Positions 47,701 to 56,472 of a DNA stretch of 64,000 bases are shown piece after piece. How positions within the stretch are numbered: the stretch's first letter is position 1; each line of letters begins with the position of its first letter. Both the position numbers and the translations under genes were made by a program. The notes under the pieces are model-generated. The model did no database searches. It saw nothing but the letters and a program-made list of their open reading frames with translations, and was not told where the DNA came from. The stretch covers positions 62,001 through 126,000 of the forward strand of contig NZ_JAZDRH010000002.1 of the NCBI RefSeq assembly GCF_047470865.1. The letters are read 5' to 3'. This DNA is from JAZDRH01 sp047470865. Its GTDB lineage: Bacteria > Pseudomonadota > Gammaproteobacteria > Pseudomonadales > Pseudomonadaceae.

Positions 47701-48136
47701 TTTGAAAATGTGCTGTTATAAGCCTTCTGTTACTTCCTCTTATATAACCATTTTCCCTAACATACAATTTTCCTTTGTCAATTTTATACAAATCATTTGA
47801 AGGGTATCTAGCATAGATATCATCGGTAAGGGCTATCCAAGGTAACTCATACTTACTATCACCTTTTGGATCCATATAAGAAAGCACATTAAATGCTAAT
47901 TTATTAATATCATGTGAACGTTTTTCGTAACTAGCATCTGACTCCTTATCAGTATAGTCACGATTCATTGATGCTGAACTATCTATAGTTAATACCAAAT
48001 TTGGAGCCACAGTTTCTTTTATATCTAACGGCGACTGCGAAGGCTCAAATGAGCTAACTACGCTGGCCATACCGTAAGGAGAATAGAATGGTATTACAAG
48101 CAGCGCCATAACTAGTTTATAATTAAACCTTATCAT
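44741..48136 (-). CDS. pilY1: PilY1 tip adhesin/assembly protein (set B)
   Basis: 1131 residues. Signal peptide, then a von Willebrand A-like domain with the MIDAS motif DSSASMN at residue 52. A linker follows, then a C-terminal PilY1 beta-propeller (about 640-1100) with YVGANDGMLHGVNVNTG, LLGTLGAGGKGIFALDIT and YAGDLQGNLWRFDL. The propeller's calcium-type loop reads STNGNGVAD (45515-45541), so the first Asp is Ser. PilY1 sits at the pilus tip, primes assembly with the minor pilins and binds surfaces. Here pilY1 comes second, directly after the FimT/U-type gene, instead of after pilX. AT-rich compared with the housekeeping genes. Confidence 0.92.
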   Translation of the reverse strand: MIRFNYKLVMALLVIPFYSPYGMASVVSSFEPSQSPLDIKETVAPNLVLTIDSSASMNRDYTDKESDASYEKRSHDINKLAFNVLSYMDPKGDSKYELPWIALTDDIYARYPSNDLYKIDKGKLYVRENGYIRGSNRRLITAHFQKFYIHHKSCTQTHLKKCYTEYTLDLTRPDHVEQFAIWYAFYRTRGLQVKTTINLAMANLPEEVRVSWQDLYKCPLDADCKGNKYPYSSYTRPAYVKRFEKAQKRHFFEWLNDLDFAGGSALNKAMNRAGLFFRKERNYASDKEDHTFLQTVGCRQNFHMMFTDTETTDSGWYDLPDVENGGKRVKLYDWVNEDHIFPDEKYYSGSMHPYQSGKNYNRGSIANVAFFYWSTDLLPNVDNNLIPYMEDDDYWHPKNDPATWQHMVNFMVGLGLKNRLSGTKDQHVPVWEPNAYRPSLAFIYKYPEGNFRTTTWPRDRAYELWHAAIASRGEFFNAEDKSDVQRAFDRLTARLESKSNSRSQPMTVVSSTRSGEKSSKYFFQTMYSTKEGWTGDLQGSEEVPSGSTSKGVSWSLSARLSATNWNARNIKVAGSTGKMQKFDWNNLSDSQKAALNTHPDSKKYDGYGPARIEFIKGSQDYANGKTFPPRKSKLGDILNSKPVFVKDARYLVSSISWSADERSSYKAFQVDRNAKRSPYVYVGANDGMLHGVNVNTGFETFAYIPKAVIPYLNKLTSPIYGVNSHRYYVDGKIVVADAYYNNSWHTVLLGTLGAGGKGIFALDITDPKADGSGVKLLWDLDQSDFAGTKSKLGYSYSTPSVVRFADGSWKVVFGNGPAARTKDEANGYASLFVVDLATGKIEREYAVRNNQKTSEENGLFTPTVISTNGNGVADVAYAGDLQGNLWRFDLTDTGAKENNTPLYTAIKDGHNQSITSAPLVVRHPKQDGFIVSFGTGRYFTAKDTTLFGGQDFYGIWDPRKTPSASHPGTIQPRELVTQSINKIPSQKLFTITQNKVSWANWDGVKWNSSSTAEHKGWRLLLRKDEAVVSDAIKLGNNIVFQAILPNSNACEIGTESRLYAINPFTGGGLDYGLFANWPAAIEGAVIGGMTVKGASGGISLSMTPMPTICTSEVCFKMNLGEIGRQTWRRVE

Positions 48137-48155
48137 GTTAAATATTCCTTTAAAC

Positions 48156-48629
48156 TTAATTGCAACTTTTATTATCTATTGTTGCGACTTCCACTGACAT
48201 AGAAGATTTTATTTTTACTTCTTTAGAAACTTGATCACTGCAAAAACTAATACTGGAGGACTGCGTTAATAATACGCCATCTGCGCTACTCAATAGCCCT
48301 TTCCTATTAAAATAAAGGTCTGTTCCTATATTATTCTTCTTAAATTTTATGCCTTCTGGAATAACAGCTTGCATATTAGGGATATCTTTTTGATCTTTTA
48401 TTTCAAATCCAGTATTGGTAACACTGACTCTTATTGTCTTAGCGTTAAGAACAGCTAGCCGCCTAGCTTTTCTCACCAAACTAGAAATATCATTAGCTGC
48501 AGCTTCTGTTTTATTTTTACTTATAAACTGCGTAAATGAAGGCATTGCTAAAGACGCAACAATACCTATAAGAGCAATTACTGTTAATAGCTCTATTAAT
48601 GTAAATCCATTTACCCTCTTGCTTAACAT
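48156..48629 (-). CDS. FimT/FimU-type minor pilin (set B)
   Basis: 157 residues from the ATG at 48629, five bases after AAGGAGG; the in-frame GTG at 48635 lies inside that ribosome site. MLSKRVNG leader, FTLIELLTVIALIGIVASLAMP, then AANDISSLVRKARRLAVLNAKTI and a C-terminal domain with two Cys (SFCSD, KSCN). This is the GspH/FimT fold. First gene of set B, divergent from phoL. Confidence 0.85.
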   Translation of the reverse strand: MLSKRVNGFTLIELLTVIALIGIVASLAMPSFTQFISKNKTEAAANDISSLVRKARRLAVLNAKTIRVSVTNTGFEIKDQKDIPNMQAVIPEGIKFKKNNIGTDLYFNRKGLLSSADGVLLTQSSSISFCSDQVSKEVKIKSSMSVEVATIDNKSCN

Positions 48630-48819
48630 AGGCACCTCCTTGTCCTAAATTAAAGATTTCCACAACCAGCAGCTTAATGTTAACGTTAAACGACAACTGG
48701 TATATTAGTATGGATCAATGGTTAACGATATGTGACAAAATTCCATATGCTTTATATGATATATAATTAATTAATTGTTTTATTTTATTATAGTCTTTTC
48801 GTAGTGGAGATTCTTAGCC

Positions 48820-49797
48820 TTGACTCACAAAACAGCAAATTTACGATTTTCCTTAACACCCTTTGAAATAGTGCGTTTCGCCAATTTATGCGGTCAGAAC
48901 AATGCACATCTTCAGCTTATTGAACAACGCCTTGGCGTCGAAATTCTTAACCGGGGTGAGCAGTTTGAGGTGGTAGGTACATTAGACCAGCAAAAAACTG
49001 TTGAGTTATTGCTACGTCGCCTTTATCGAGAAACAACCTCCATTGAAATAACGCCGGAGACTGTTCATCTGTTTTTACAAGAAACAACAATGAGCTCATT
49101 GCCTGTCGCATCAACCTCAGTCCTTGCCCTCAAGACAAGCCAAGGTTTGATTAAACCTCGTGGAGCCAATCAGCAAGCCTATGTGAAATCTATTTTAGAC
49201 CATGATATTAATTTTGGTATTGGTCCTGCCGGTACTGGTAAAACCTTCCTCGCCGTAGCCTGTGCGGTAGACGCTCTACTCAAAGAGCAAATTCAACGTA
49301 TTTTATTAGTTCGCCCTGCAGTAGAGGCTGGCGAGAAGCTGGGCTTTTTACCTGGTGATCTATCACAAAAAATTGATCCATACCTACGCCCACTCTATGA
49401 CGCTTTATACGAAATGCTTGGTTTTGAACATGTTAATCGGCTCATCGAAAAACAAGTAATTGAGGTTGCTCCATTAGCCTACATGCGTGGGCGTACTTTA
49501 AATAATAGTTTTATTATTTTAGATGAGAGCCAAAACACTACAGTTGAACAAATGAAAATGTTTTTGACACGGATTGGTTTTGGGTCGACCGCGGTCATTA
49601 CTGGAGATATTACTCAAGTTGACTTACCACGCGGCACCCGCTCAGGGCTAGCGCAAGTTATTCAGGTATTAAAAGATGTGCAAGGCATTGCATTTACTCA
49701 CTTTAAGTCATCAGATGTAGTGCGTCATCCATTAGTGCAGCGTATAGTAGAAGCCTATGCTCAGTTTGACGCGGCTTCGGAGGAAAAACGTGGTTGA
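48820..49797 (+). CDS. ybeZ: PhoH-like ATPase PhoL (YbeZ)
   Basis: 325 residues, P-loop NTPase (GPAGTGKTFLAVA; Walker B FIILDESQN; ITGDITQVDLP) of the PhoH family. It works with YbeY in rRNA processing and ribosome quality control. The start is a TTG about ten bases after GTGGAGA; no in-frame ATG gives the conserved N-terminus. It overlaps ybeY by eight bases. Confidence 0.94.
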   Translation: MTHKTANLRFSLTPFEIVRFANLCGQNNAHLQLIEQRLGVEILNRGEQFEVVGTLDQQKTVELLLRRLYRETTSIEITPETVHLFLQETTMSSLPVASTSVLALKTSQGLIKPRGANQQAYVKSILDHDINFGIGPAGTGKTFLAVACAVDALLKEQIQRILLVRPAVEAGEKLGFLPGDLSQKIDPYLRPLYDALYEMLGFEHVNRLIEKQVIEVAPLAYMRGRTLNNSFIILDESQNTTVEQMKMFLTRIGFGSTAVITGDITQVDLPRGTRSGLAQVIQVLKDVQGIAFTHFKSSDVVRHPLVQRIVEAYAQFDAASEEKRG

Positions 49798-50245
49798 GCT
49801 TGATCTACAAATTGCATTGGATCATTCATTGCTACCAAGCAAAGCACAGTTCCAAATTTGGTGCGAAACTGCACTGGCTCATCGTACAGGTGATTCTGAA
49901 CTAACTATTCGTTTAGTTGATCGTGAAGAAGGGCAAATGTTAAATCGCACTTGGCGTAATAAAGACTACGCCACTAATGTTCTTTCTTTCCCAGCAGATA
50001 TTCCTGAAGGATTATTAGATATTCCACTATTGGGTGATTTAGTTGTCTGCGTTCCTGTGCTGGAGTTAGAAGCACAAGAACAGAAAAAAGCACTAGATGC
50101 ACATTGGGCTCATCTTATTATTCATGGTTGCTTGCATTTATTAGGCTATGACCATATAGATGAGGATGAAGCAGAAGAAATGGAAAATCTTGAGCGTAAA
50201 CTGCTCGCTCAATTAGACTATCCAGATCCTTACTTAGTTATTTGA
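49790..50245 (+). CDS. ybeY: Endoribonuclease YbeY
   Basis: 151 residues from the GTG at 49790, six bases after GGAGG; the longer frame has no ribosome site. The zinc-binding HGCLHLLGYDH (HGxLHLxGYDH) is intact, preceded by NVLSFPADIP. Role in 16S rRNA 3' maturation and ribosome quality control. It lies between phoL and corC as in most gammaproteobacteria. Confidence 0.95.
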   Translation: MVELDLQIALDHSLLPSKAQFQIWCETALAHRTGDSELTIRLVDREEGQMLNRTWRNKDYATNVLSFPADIPEGLLDIPLLGDLVVCVPVLELEAQEQKKALDAHWAHLIIHGCLHLLGYDHIDEDEAEEMENLERKLLAQLDYPDPYLVI

Positions 50246-50269
50246 TGAAACAGGTGAAAAAGAGTACAT

Positions 50270-51103
50270 ATGAGCGACGAACACTCGAGTAACGGGCAAA
50301 AGTCATGGTTAGAAAAAATTACTAAAGCTTTTGCCCATGAGCCTAAAAACCGTCAAGAGCTACTAAGGCTATTGCGTGATGCCAACCAAAATAAATTACT
50401 CGATAATGACGCACTGGCTATTGTTGAAGGCGCAATTCAAGTTTCTGACTTAAAAGTTCGAGACATTATGATTCCCCGTTCAAAAATGGTCAGCATTAAA
50501 GCGACACAACAACCAGAAGAGTTTCTACCAGCCATTATTGATGCCGCGCACTCGCGTTATCCTGTTATTGGTGAAAATAGCGATGAAGTCTTAGGCATAC
50601 TCTTAGCTAAAGATTTATTGCCTCTTATTTTACAGCGCCCAGCCCAGTTAGATATTACACAACTTATGCGCCCTTGCACGTTTGTGCCTGAATCTAAGCG
50701 TTTAAATGTTTTACTCAAAGAGTTTCGCGCTAACCATAACCATATGGCTGTTGTCATTGATGAGTATGGTGGGGTAGCCGGACTAGTAACAATTGAGGAT
50801 GTACTGGAGCAGATTGTAGGTGATATTGAAGACGAGCACGATGTTGAAGAGGACAGTTACATTCGCCCTCTTCCTAATGGTGATTTTATTATTAAAGCAT
50901 TAACACCTATCGAAGACTTTAATGAATATTTCCATACTGATTTTTCTGAAGACGATTTCGATACAATAGGTGGCGTTGTCCTTAATGAGTTTGGACATTT
51001 ACCTAAACGCAATGAGTCCTTAGAGCTAGGTCGATTCCGCTTTCGTGTGGTTAATGCTGATAGCCGTCGCGTACACCTACTGCGCATAACAAGCTTAAAA
51101 TAA
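50270..51103 (+). CDS. corC: CorC/YbeX CBS-domain protein
   Basis: 277 residues, soluble. Two CBS domains (about 65-190, VRDIMIPRSKMV and LVTIEDVLEQIVGDIEDEHD) and a C-terminal transporter-associated CorC_HlyC domain (about 200-277). Known as YbeX/CorC, linked to Mg2+/Co2+ resistance and ribosome metabolism. Followed by a terminator. Confidence 0.94.
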   Translation: MSDEHSSNGQKSWLEKITKAFAHEPKNRQELLRLLRDANQNKLLDNDALAIVEGAIQVSDLKVRDIMIPRSKMVSIKATQQPEEFLPAIIDAAHSRYPVIGENSDEVLGILLAKDLLPLILQRPAQLDITQLMRPCTFVPESKRLNVLLKEFRANHNHMAVVIDEYGGVAGLVTIEDVLEQIVGDIEDEHDVEEDSYIRPLPNGDFIIKALTPIEDFNEYFHTDFSEDDFDTIGGVVLNEFGHLPKRNESLELGRFRFRVVNADSRRVHLLRITSLK

Positions 51104-51117
51104 CTCTTCGTTAACTT

Positions 51118-51153
51118 AAAAGCGCTATCTTTTCTTTAAGTAGCGCTTTTTTA
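51118..51153 (+). terminator. Terminator between corC and lnt
   Basis: AAAAGCGCTA / TAGCGCTTTT, ten perfect pairs with a 13-base loop, then TTATT. It ends 13 bases before the lnt ATG, so any read-through decides how much lnt is made from the phoL promoter. Confidence 0.88.
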
Positions 51154-51165
51154 TTGGACGTTATT

Positions 51166-52674
51166 ATGCCCATTATTTCTCGAGCAGGATGGCTAGCCCA
51201 TTTTATTGCATTTATTTCAGGCAGCTTAATTACGTTAAGTCTTGCTCCTTTTAATCTCTGGCCACTCGCTATTCTCTCTGTCGCTTTGCTCTATTTAGGT
51301 TTAGACAAACTTGGACAGCGGGCAGCTATGGCGCGTAGCTGGTGGTTTGGCTTTGGTTTATTTGCCAGTGGCGCCAGTTGGGTTTATGTAAGTATTCATC
51401 AATTTGGTTCAGCCCCCCCCATACTAGCTGGCATCCTAACACTGCTATTTGTTGCAGGGCTCGCTCTATTTTTCATTCCATTAGGCTACTTGTGGGCGCG
51501 CTGGTTACGTACCAACAATGCTTTTTTCAATATCTTTAGTTTTGCTGCACTTTGGGTCGCACTAGAGATATTTCGCGGCTGGTTCCTTACTGGTTTTCCT
51601 TGGCTCTATCTTGGTTATAGCCAAACCTCTAGCCTATTACGCGGTTTGGCACCTTTAGGTGGTGTGTGGTTAATTAGCTTTGTATTGGCGTTAACAGCGA
51701 CTGCTATTGTATATACTTACCAGCATCGCATTTTAGGCACTGCTACCCTCTGTTTAATCTGGCTAGCCAGCACGCCTCTTGTTTTGATTAACTGGACAAC
51801 CCCCTCAAGCAAACCACTCTCGGTACTTGCTGTTCAGGGCAATATTGATCAAAACATGAAATGGGATAGTTATAGGCTATCCTATCAACTTGCACTTTAT
51901 AGGGATATGACCATAGCCCAGCCTCGAGCCGATCTTATTATTTGGCCTGAAACAGCCGTACCTATTAACAAAGATAGAGCCGAAGTTTATTTAGCGGGTA
52001 TACAAGCTTGGGCTTTACGCCAAGAAAGCGGCTTTATCACTGGCATTCCTATGTTACTGCCTGATGAAACAGGAAAAACCTACTACTACAATGGCGTTAC
52101 TGCAGGCGCATTAGCACAAGGGGATTACCTAAAACAAAAGCTCGTACCATTTGGTGAGTATGTGCCTCTGCAAGACTCATTACGTGGCTTAATTGATTTT
52201 TTTGATTTGCCTATGTCGGACTTTCGTCCCGGCCCCAAAGAGCAAAGTCTGCTTAGCTTAAAAGATCAAAAAATTGCACCTTTTATTTGTTATGAAGTGG
52301 TATATCCTGACTTTGCGGCAGGCCTATCTGCACAAAGTAATGTGCTATTAACTATTAGTAATGATGCTTGGTTTGGCGAATCAATAGGCCCTATACAGCA
52401 TTTACAAATGGCACAAATGCGAGCCATAGAAGCTGGGCGCTGGATGATCCGCAGTACTAATAATGGCATATCAGCACTCATTGATCCGCAAGGAAAAGTT
52501 ATTACTCAAGCACCACAGTTTGAACAGACAGTATTAACTGGAAACGTGATTCCAATGCAAGGTTTAACCCCTTACTTGCGCTTTAAATCTTGGCCATTGT
52601 TAATACTTATCAGCTTCTTACTCGCCAGTGCTTTTTTATTAGCTAAAAAATACAAAAAAACCATATCGCGCTAA
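51166..52674 (+). CDS. lnt: Apolipoprotein N-acyltransferase
   Basis: 502 residues from the ATG at 51166; an in-frame TTG at 51154 lies next to the terminator. Five or six N-terminal membrane segments (to about 215), then a nitrilase-fold periplasmic domain with the catalytic triad in IIWPETAVP (Glu), KQKLVPFGEYVPL (Lys) and FICYEVVYPD (Cys), and a C-terminal membrane helix (about 478-496). It finishes lipoprotein maturation. No good ribosome site; the leader is the terminator's T-rich tail. Confidence 0.95.
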   Translation: MPIISRAGWLAHFIAFISGSLITLSLAPFNLWPLAILSVALLYLGLDKLGQRAAMARSWWFGFGLFASGASWVYVSIHQFGSAPPILAGILTLLFVAGLALFFIPLGYLWARWLRTNNAFFNIFSFAALWVALEIFRGWFLTGFPWLYLGYSQTSSLLRGLAPLGGVWLISFVLALTATAIVYTYQHRILGTATLCLIWLASTPLVLINWTTPSSKPLSVLAVQGNIDQNMKWDSYRLSYQLALYRDMTIAQPRADLIIWPETAVPINKDRAEVYLAGIQAWALRQESGFITGIPMLLPDETGKTYYYNGVTAGALAQGDYLKQKLVPFGEYVPLQDSLRGLIDFFDLPMSDFRPGPKEQSLLSLKDQKIAPFICYEVVYPDFAAGLSAQSNVLLTISNDAWFGESIGPIQHLQMAQMRAIEAGRWMIRSTNNGISALIDPQGKVITQAPQFEQTVLTGNVIPMQGLTPYLRFKSWPLLILISFLLASAFLLAKKYKKTISR

Positions 52675-52689
52675 CTTAAAGCGCGATAT
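52663..52689 (-). terminator. Terminator for pilin set C, overlapping the end of lnt
   Basis: ATATCGCGCT / AGCGCGATAT, ten perfect pairs with a seven-base loop. On the minus strand it runs into GGTTTTTTTG, a good intrinsic terminator for the set C operon; on the plus strand the T-run is absent. The lnt stop codon is inside it. Confidence 0.85.
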
Positions 52690-52691
52690 AA

Positions 52692-52988
52692 CTATTTAAG
52701 ACAACCTTTATCGAATACATATAAGGCCTCTATAGTTTCAACCTTATCAATAACTTTTCCGTTATAGGCAATCTGGCAGCCTTGCTGAAGGGAGTAAATA
52801 GCTTGTACATTATTGATTTTAATCTCTGCAGATAGCTTATAGGTTTTATTATATAATTTGATTGCGTTAGCTGTTAGTTCCACTGCCTGAATTTCACCAA
52901 CACCTTCAAACTCCCCCACATATTCAGCGGCTAAAGCGGGGGGTATCCACAATATTCCTATTAGTAAACCAACACATCTACTATTCAT
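52692..52988 (-). CDS. pilY2: PilY2-like small exported protein (set C)
   Basis: 98 residues with signal peptide (MNSRCVGLLIGILWIPPALA). Mature domain: GEIQAVELTANAIKLYNKTYKL and two Cys (QQGCQIA, DKGCLK). Overlaps the pilY1 stop by eight bases. Same place and outline as PilY2 of Pseudomonas; last gene of the operon before its terminator. Confidence 0.75.
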   Translation of the reverse strand: MNSRCVGLLIGILWIPPALAAEYVGEFEGVGEIQAVELTANAIKLYNKTYKLSAEIKINNVQAIYSLQQGCQIAYNGKVIDKVETIEALYVFDKGCLK

Positions 52989-55900
52989 AGACTAACCTCC
53001 AAGACTTTCGTCCAACGCTAGTACTTGGCATATAAATTTTTAAACACTCTGCTCCTGTACAAAGTTGATAATCACCATCACTTTGTTGGCCTATAGTAAA
53101 ACCACCATTACCTTCGATTTTAACTCCGCTAATAATTGAACCATCCGGAGCTTTTCCATCTATTGCCCAAACTTGCTGTTTGGTACGCCCGCCAGTACTA
53201 GGGTCTAATGCATACATCCAGTTTTCAATACCTGAACCACAACTATTTTCGCTCAACGTCATAGATTGCAAATAGAATACATCACCTAACGCTTGCCCTT
53301 CTTTAACAACCATTTCTTTTCTATTAAACAGATCTAAATACCAACCCATAGACCCCGTGGAACTCCACCCACTGTTAGCGTTTTTAGTACGCCATGTGAC
53401 AGGGTTATTTGTTAACAAACGCTGTTCATTCTTATTCATACTAAGATGTTGCTGAACTAAGTCTTTGTTGCGTCCATACATTTGTACTGGAAAATCTTGT
53501 TTATTGGTAGCATGTGGTTTGTATGCACTTGGATCCCAAATACCATACACACTTTGCTGACTAGGTAGCCCATAACGATCGTTTTCTGTATAAAAACGCC
53601 CTGTCCCAAATAGAACCATTAAACCTAAGCGACTAGGATGTCGTGTCACTGTTGGTGCAACAGTAATAGGTTGAGCATTCCCTTTAGCGTCTGTTGCTGT
53701 AAATAGTGGTCTTCCTCCAAAAGCAACAGCAAACTCAGCAGACTCTTGGCCTGTCTGGCGAGTAAAGTCGGTAGCCGCACTATTTAAATCAAAGCGCCAA
53801 ATGTTGCCTTGCAAGTCACCCGCATAAGCAAAGTCTGCAACCCCATTACCATTCATATCAATTAACTTAGGTGTGGATAGCCCATTTTCAATACCTGCGG
53901 TGCCCTGTACTTCTAAATTAGCAACAACAGCACCACTGCTAATATCTAAAATAATCAGTGAAGCAGCACCGTTTAAGCTTGTACTAGCGGCATAACCATT
54001 ACCCATAACCACGCCCCACTGACCCGAGTGCAACCTCGCTATGCTAGGTTGGACAGGGCCATACCCCAAGCCAACTTTATACTTTGCCAAATCATCTTGA
54101 TCTAACTCCCACAACAACGAAATGCGCTTAGGATCTGTAATATCTAAGGCAAAAAGGCCTTTAGCACCAGCGCCTAAAGAGCTCACTAACACGGTGCGCC
54201 ATTGATTTTTTATATATACATCAGCAATTTGTGGGGAGCCATCAACATAGTAAAAGTGTTTTCCCATGCCATAGTCTTTGGCAGTGAGTTGATTGAGCTT
54301 AGAAAACAGCATGCTAGGCACATAAGCAAAGATTTCTTCACCTGTATTAGCATTAAATCCATGCAACATGCCGTCGTTAGCCCCCACGTAAACTACAGGC
54401 GTTCTCTGTTCTACTTGTTTAATAAAACTTGCATAAGAACCTGATGGGGCTTTAGGTTCTAATAGCTCACCTCGACTACGTAGATAGCGAGCACCTCTCA
54501 CTACTACAGGTTTAGAAGAAACAATATCACCAAGCACACTGGTTCTAAGACGGAAAGCTTTACCTTCTTGGCTACGATCACCCAAGATAAAATTTAAGCG
54601 TGCTTGTCCTAAACCATCTTCAGTACCACCAAAATGAGGCGCTGTGTTCAACTGACGCTGCTGGGTGTTAGATAGCGCTGACCAGTCTAATTTAGTTAAC
54701 GTATCTGACTTATTAAAGTAAACATGAGCCGCACGCTGCCCCCAAGAAAGATGGTCCAACTTCTGCCTAGCTGACCATAGTTCTCGCTCTAATGGCGTAT
54801 TATTAGTGATTGAAACAGCTTTAGCCTTTAAATCGCCTGACCAATTTTCATTTGGATAAAACAAGGCTTGGTAAGAGTAACCATTGCCATCATCTGAGCC
54901 AGAGGTAATGGCAGGACTAACAGTGATCTTATTATTAGTCGAAATAATATTAAATATTTTATTAAAGACCCCTTGCAGGCTTTGAGGGTCTTCAATACTA
55001 AAATATTCTCCACGTGAGTTGACTGCCATGTGCCAAATATCATAAGCATTTTCAGTCCAACTATTACCAATACCAGGCCAGTTTTTCCCATTAGTCCCTA
55101 GATTAAGCAGTTCATCTATATGGGCATAACTGGGATTTTCAGCATTGGCATCCCATGTTGGTGCGTTTTTTAGTTTAAGCGACCCACTAAGCCCTAAGCC
55201 TATAGTGTAGTTGACCATATGCAACCAAGTAGCAGGATCATTTCTTGGGTCCCAATACTGTGCTTCTGGATCATCATTCACATAATTAATTCTAGGTAAA
55301 ACCTCATGCCCACCGTTATTGCCAAGCAAAGGTGTCGACCAATAATAAAAGGCCATATCAGCTAAAGAGCCTATATTTTTCTCGACATAAGGTCTTGTAT
55401 AAGCGCTATTTGGATCAAACAGAGTGCCATCTGGCAGACGTTTTGAGTGTTTTAATGTTTCACCCTTTTCTGGCAACTTGCTCATTTGGGGCCATTCATT
55501 CCAGACACCATCTGTCATAAAAATATGATAGTTTGACTGGCACCTTGAAGGGCGACCTTTATCATCTAAAACATATGAACTTGGATTTTGCAGAAGTTTG
55601 CCTGCTCTATCTACAGCAGCATGTGAGGGTGTTCCACCTTGCCAGTTGACCTGCTCTATCCATTTGAAAAAATTATACCTATGTTTTCCAGAGAACTCTT
55701 GCAGCTTATTATTAAAACAACTTTTACTATTGGACCCAATATCACACTGGTAAAAAGCGCCCCAGGTCAACCTTATATTAGATTCTAGCTCTGCGAAGGA
55801 AAGAATGGCTGTTGTTTTAGAGGATAATAATCGTGTCCTATAAAAAGAGTACCAAATAGCAAAGTTCTCTTCTTGTTCTTTAGGAATTTCTTTAAATATA

Positions 55901-56472
55901 TAGCAACTATCATGCGTATTAATATTTGTTTGATCACAGCTTTTTGAATACTCATAATAATAGGCGCGGTTATAGTATATTTTTGTGCCATCTTCCATAG
56001 AGAAGTAGTCATCACTACAATTCTCTAAACATTTTGCTGGCCCCCATTGGTCATATCCCCAAGAGACAAGATAGTTTTTTGACAAATCCAACCTTTCTTT
56101 AGGGTTGAATCCATCTTTTGGTGCATTGTAGAAAGAGGGCGTAGGATAATCAGATACTTCTATTTTGCCATTTTTATAATCTACCTTCTTAGGAACTATA
56201 TATTTAGCTTTTGGATTATAATACTGTTTATTATATACATATGAACGGCCTGCTTTAATACTGTGCATGCCTGACATACTATCGGGTATAAAGCCCCAAG
56301 CCATAGATCCTGAATTATCCAGCGTAAATAGCACATTAGGTGCTACGCCTTCTTGCAAGTCCAATGGCATTTGCGCGGGATCTTTAATATCTGCAGCATA
56401 GGCTACTGAGTTTATTAACAAGTAACTGGTCAGTAATAAAAATCGTTCTTTATTATTCATAATAGACACCAT
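52981..56472 (-). CDS. pilY1: PilY1 tip adhesin/assembly protein (set C)
   Basis: 1163 residues. Signal peptide, von Willebrand A domain with the MIDAS motif DNSGSMAW at residue 52, and a C-terminal beta-propeller with YVGANDGMLHGFNANTG, LVSSLGAGAKGLFALDIT and YAGDLQGNIWRFDL. The calcium-type loop DMNGNGVAD (53833-53859) is complete, unlike in set B. The start overlaps the pilX stop (TAATG); an ATG at 56460 is an alternative. Canonical position after pilX. It shares the general architecture with the set B protein, but the VWA halves differ greatly. Confidence 0.93.
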   Translation of the reverse strand: MVSIMNNKERFLLLTSYLLINSVAYAADIKDPAQMPLDLQEGVAPNVLFTLDNSGSMAWGFIPDSMSGMHSIKAGRSYVYNKQYYNPKAKYIVPKKVDYKNGKIEVSDYPTPSFYNAPKDGFNPKERLDLSKNYLVSWGYDQWGPAKCLENCSDDYFSMEDGTKIYYNRAYYYEYSKSCDQTNINTHDSCYIFKEIPKEQEENFAIWYSFYRTRLLSSKTTAILSFAELESNIRLTWGAFYQCDIGSNSKSCFNNKLQEFSGKHRYNFFKWIEQVNWQGGTPSHAAVDRAGKLLQNPSSYVLDDKGRPSRCQSNYHIFMTDGVWNEWPQMSKLPEKGETLKHSKRLPDGTLFDPNSAYTRPYVEKNIGSLADMAFYYWSTPLLGNNGGHEVLPRINYVNDDPEAQYWDPRNDPATWLHMVNYTIGLGLSGSLKLKNAPTWDANAENPSYAHIDELLNLGTNGKNWPGIGNSWTENAYDIWHMAVNSRGEYFSIEDPQSLQGVFNKIFNIISTNNKITVSPAITSGSDDGNGYSYQALFYPNENWSGDLKAKAVSITNNTPLERELWSARQKLDHLSWGQRAAHVYFNKSDTLTKLDWSALSNTQQRQLNTAPHFGGTEDGLGQARLNFILGDRSQEGKAFRLRTSVLGDIVSSKPVVVRGARYLRSRGELLEPKAPSGSYASFIKQVEQRTPVVYVGANDGMLHGFNANTGEEIFAYVPSMLFSKLNQLTAKDYGMGKHFYYVDGSPQIADVYIKNQWRTVLVSSLGAGAKGLFALDITDPKRISLLWELDQDDLAKYKVGLGYGPVQPSIARLHSGQWGVVMGNGYAASTSLNGAASLIILDISSGAVVANLEVQGTAGIENGLSTPKLIDMNGNGVADFAYAGDLQGNIWRFDLNSAATDFTRQTGQESAEFAVAFGGRPLFTATDAKGNAQPITVAPTVTRHPSRLGLMVLFGTGRFYTENDRYGLPSQQSVYGIWDPSAYKPHATNKQDFPVQMYGRNKDLVQQHLSMNKNEQRLLTNNPVTWRTKNANSGWSSTGSMGWYLDLFNRKEMVVKEGQALGDVFYLQSMTLSENSCGSGIENWMYALDPSTGGRTKQQVWAIDGKAPDGSIISGVKIEGNGGFTIGQQSDGDYQLCTGAECLKIYMPSTSVGRKSWRLVYE

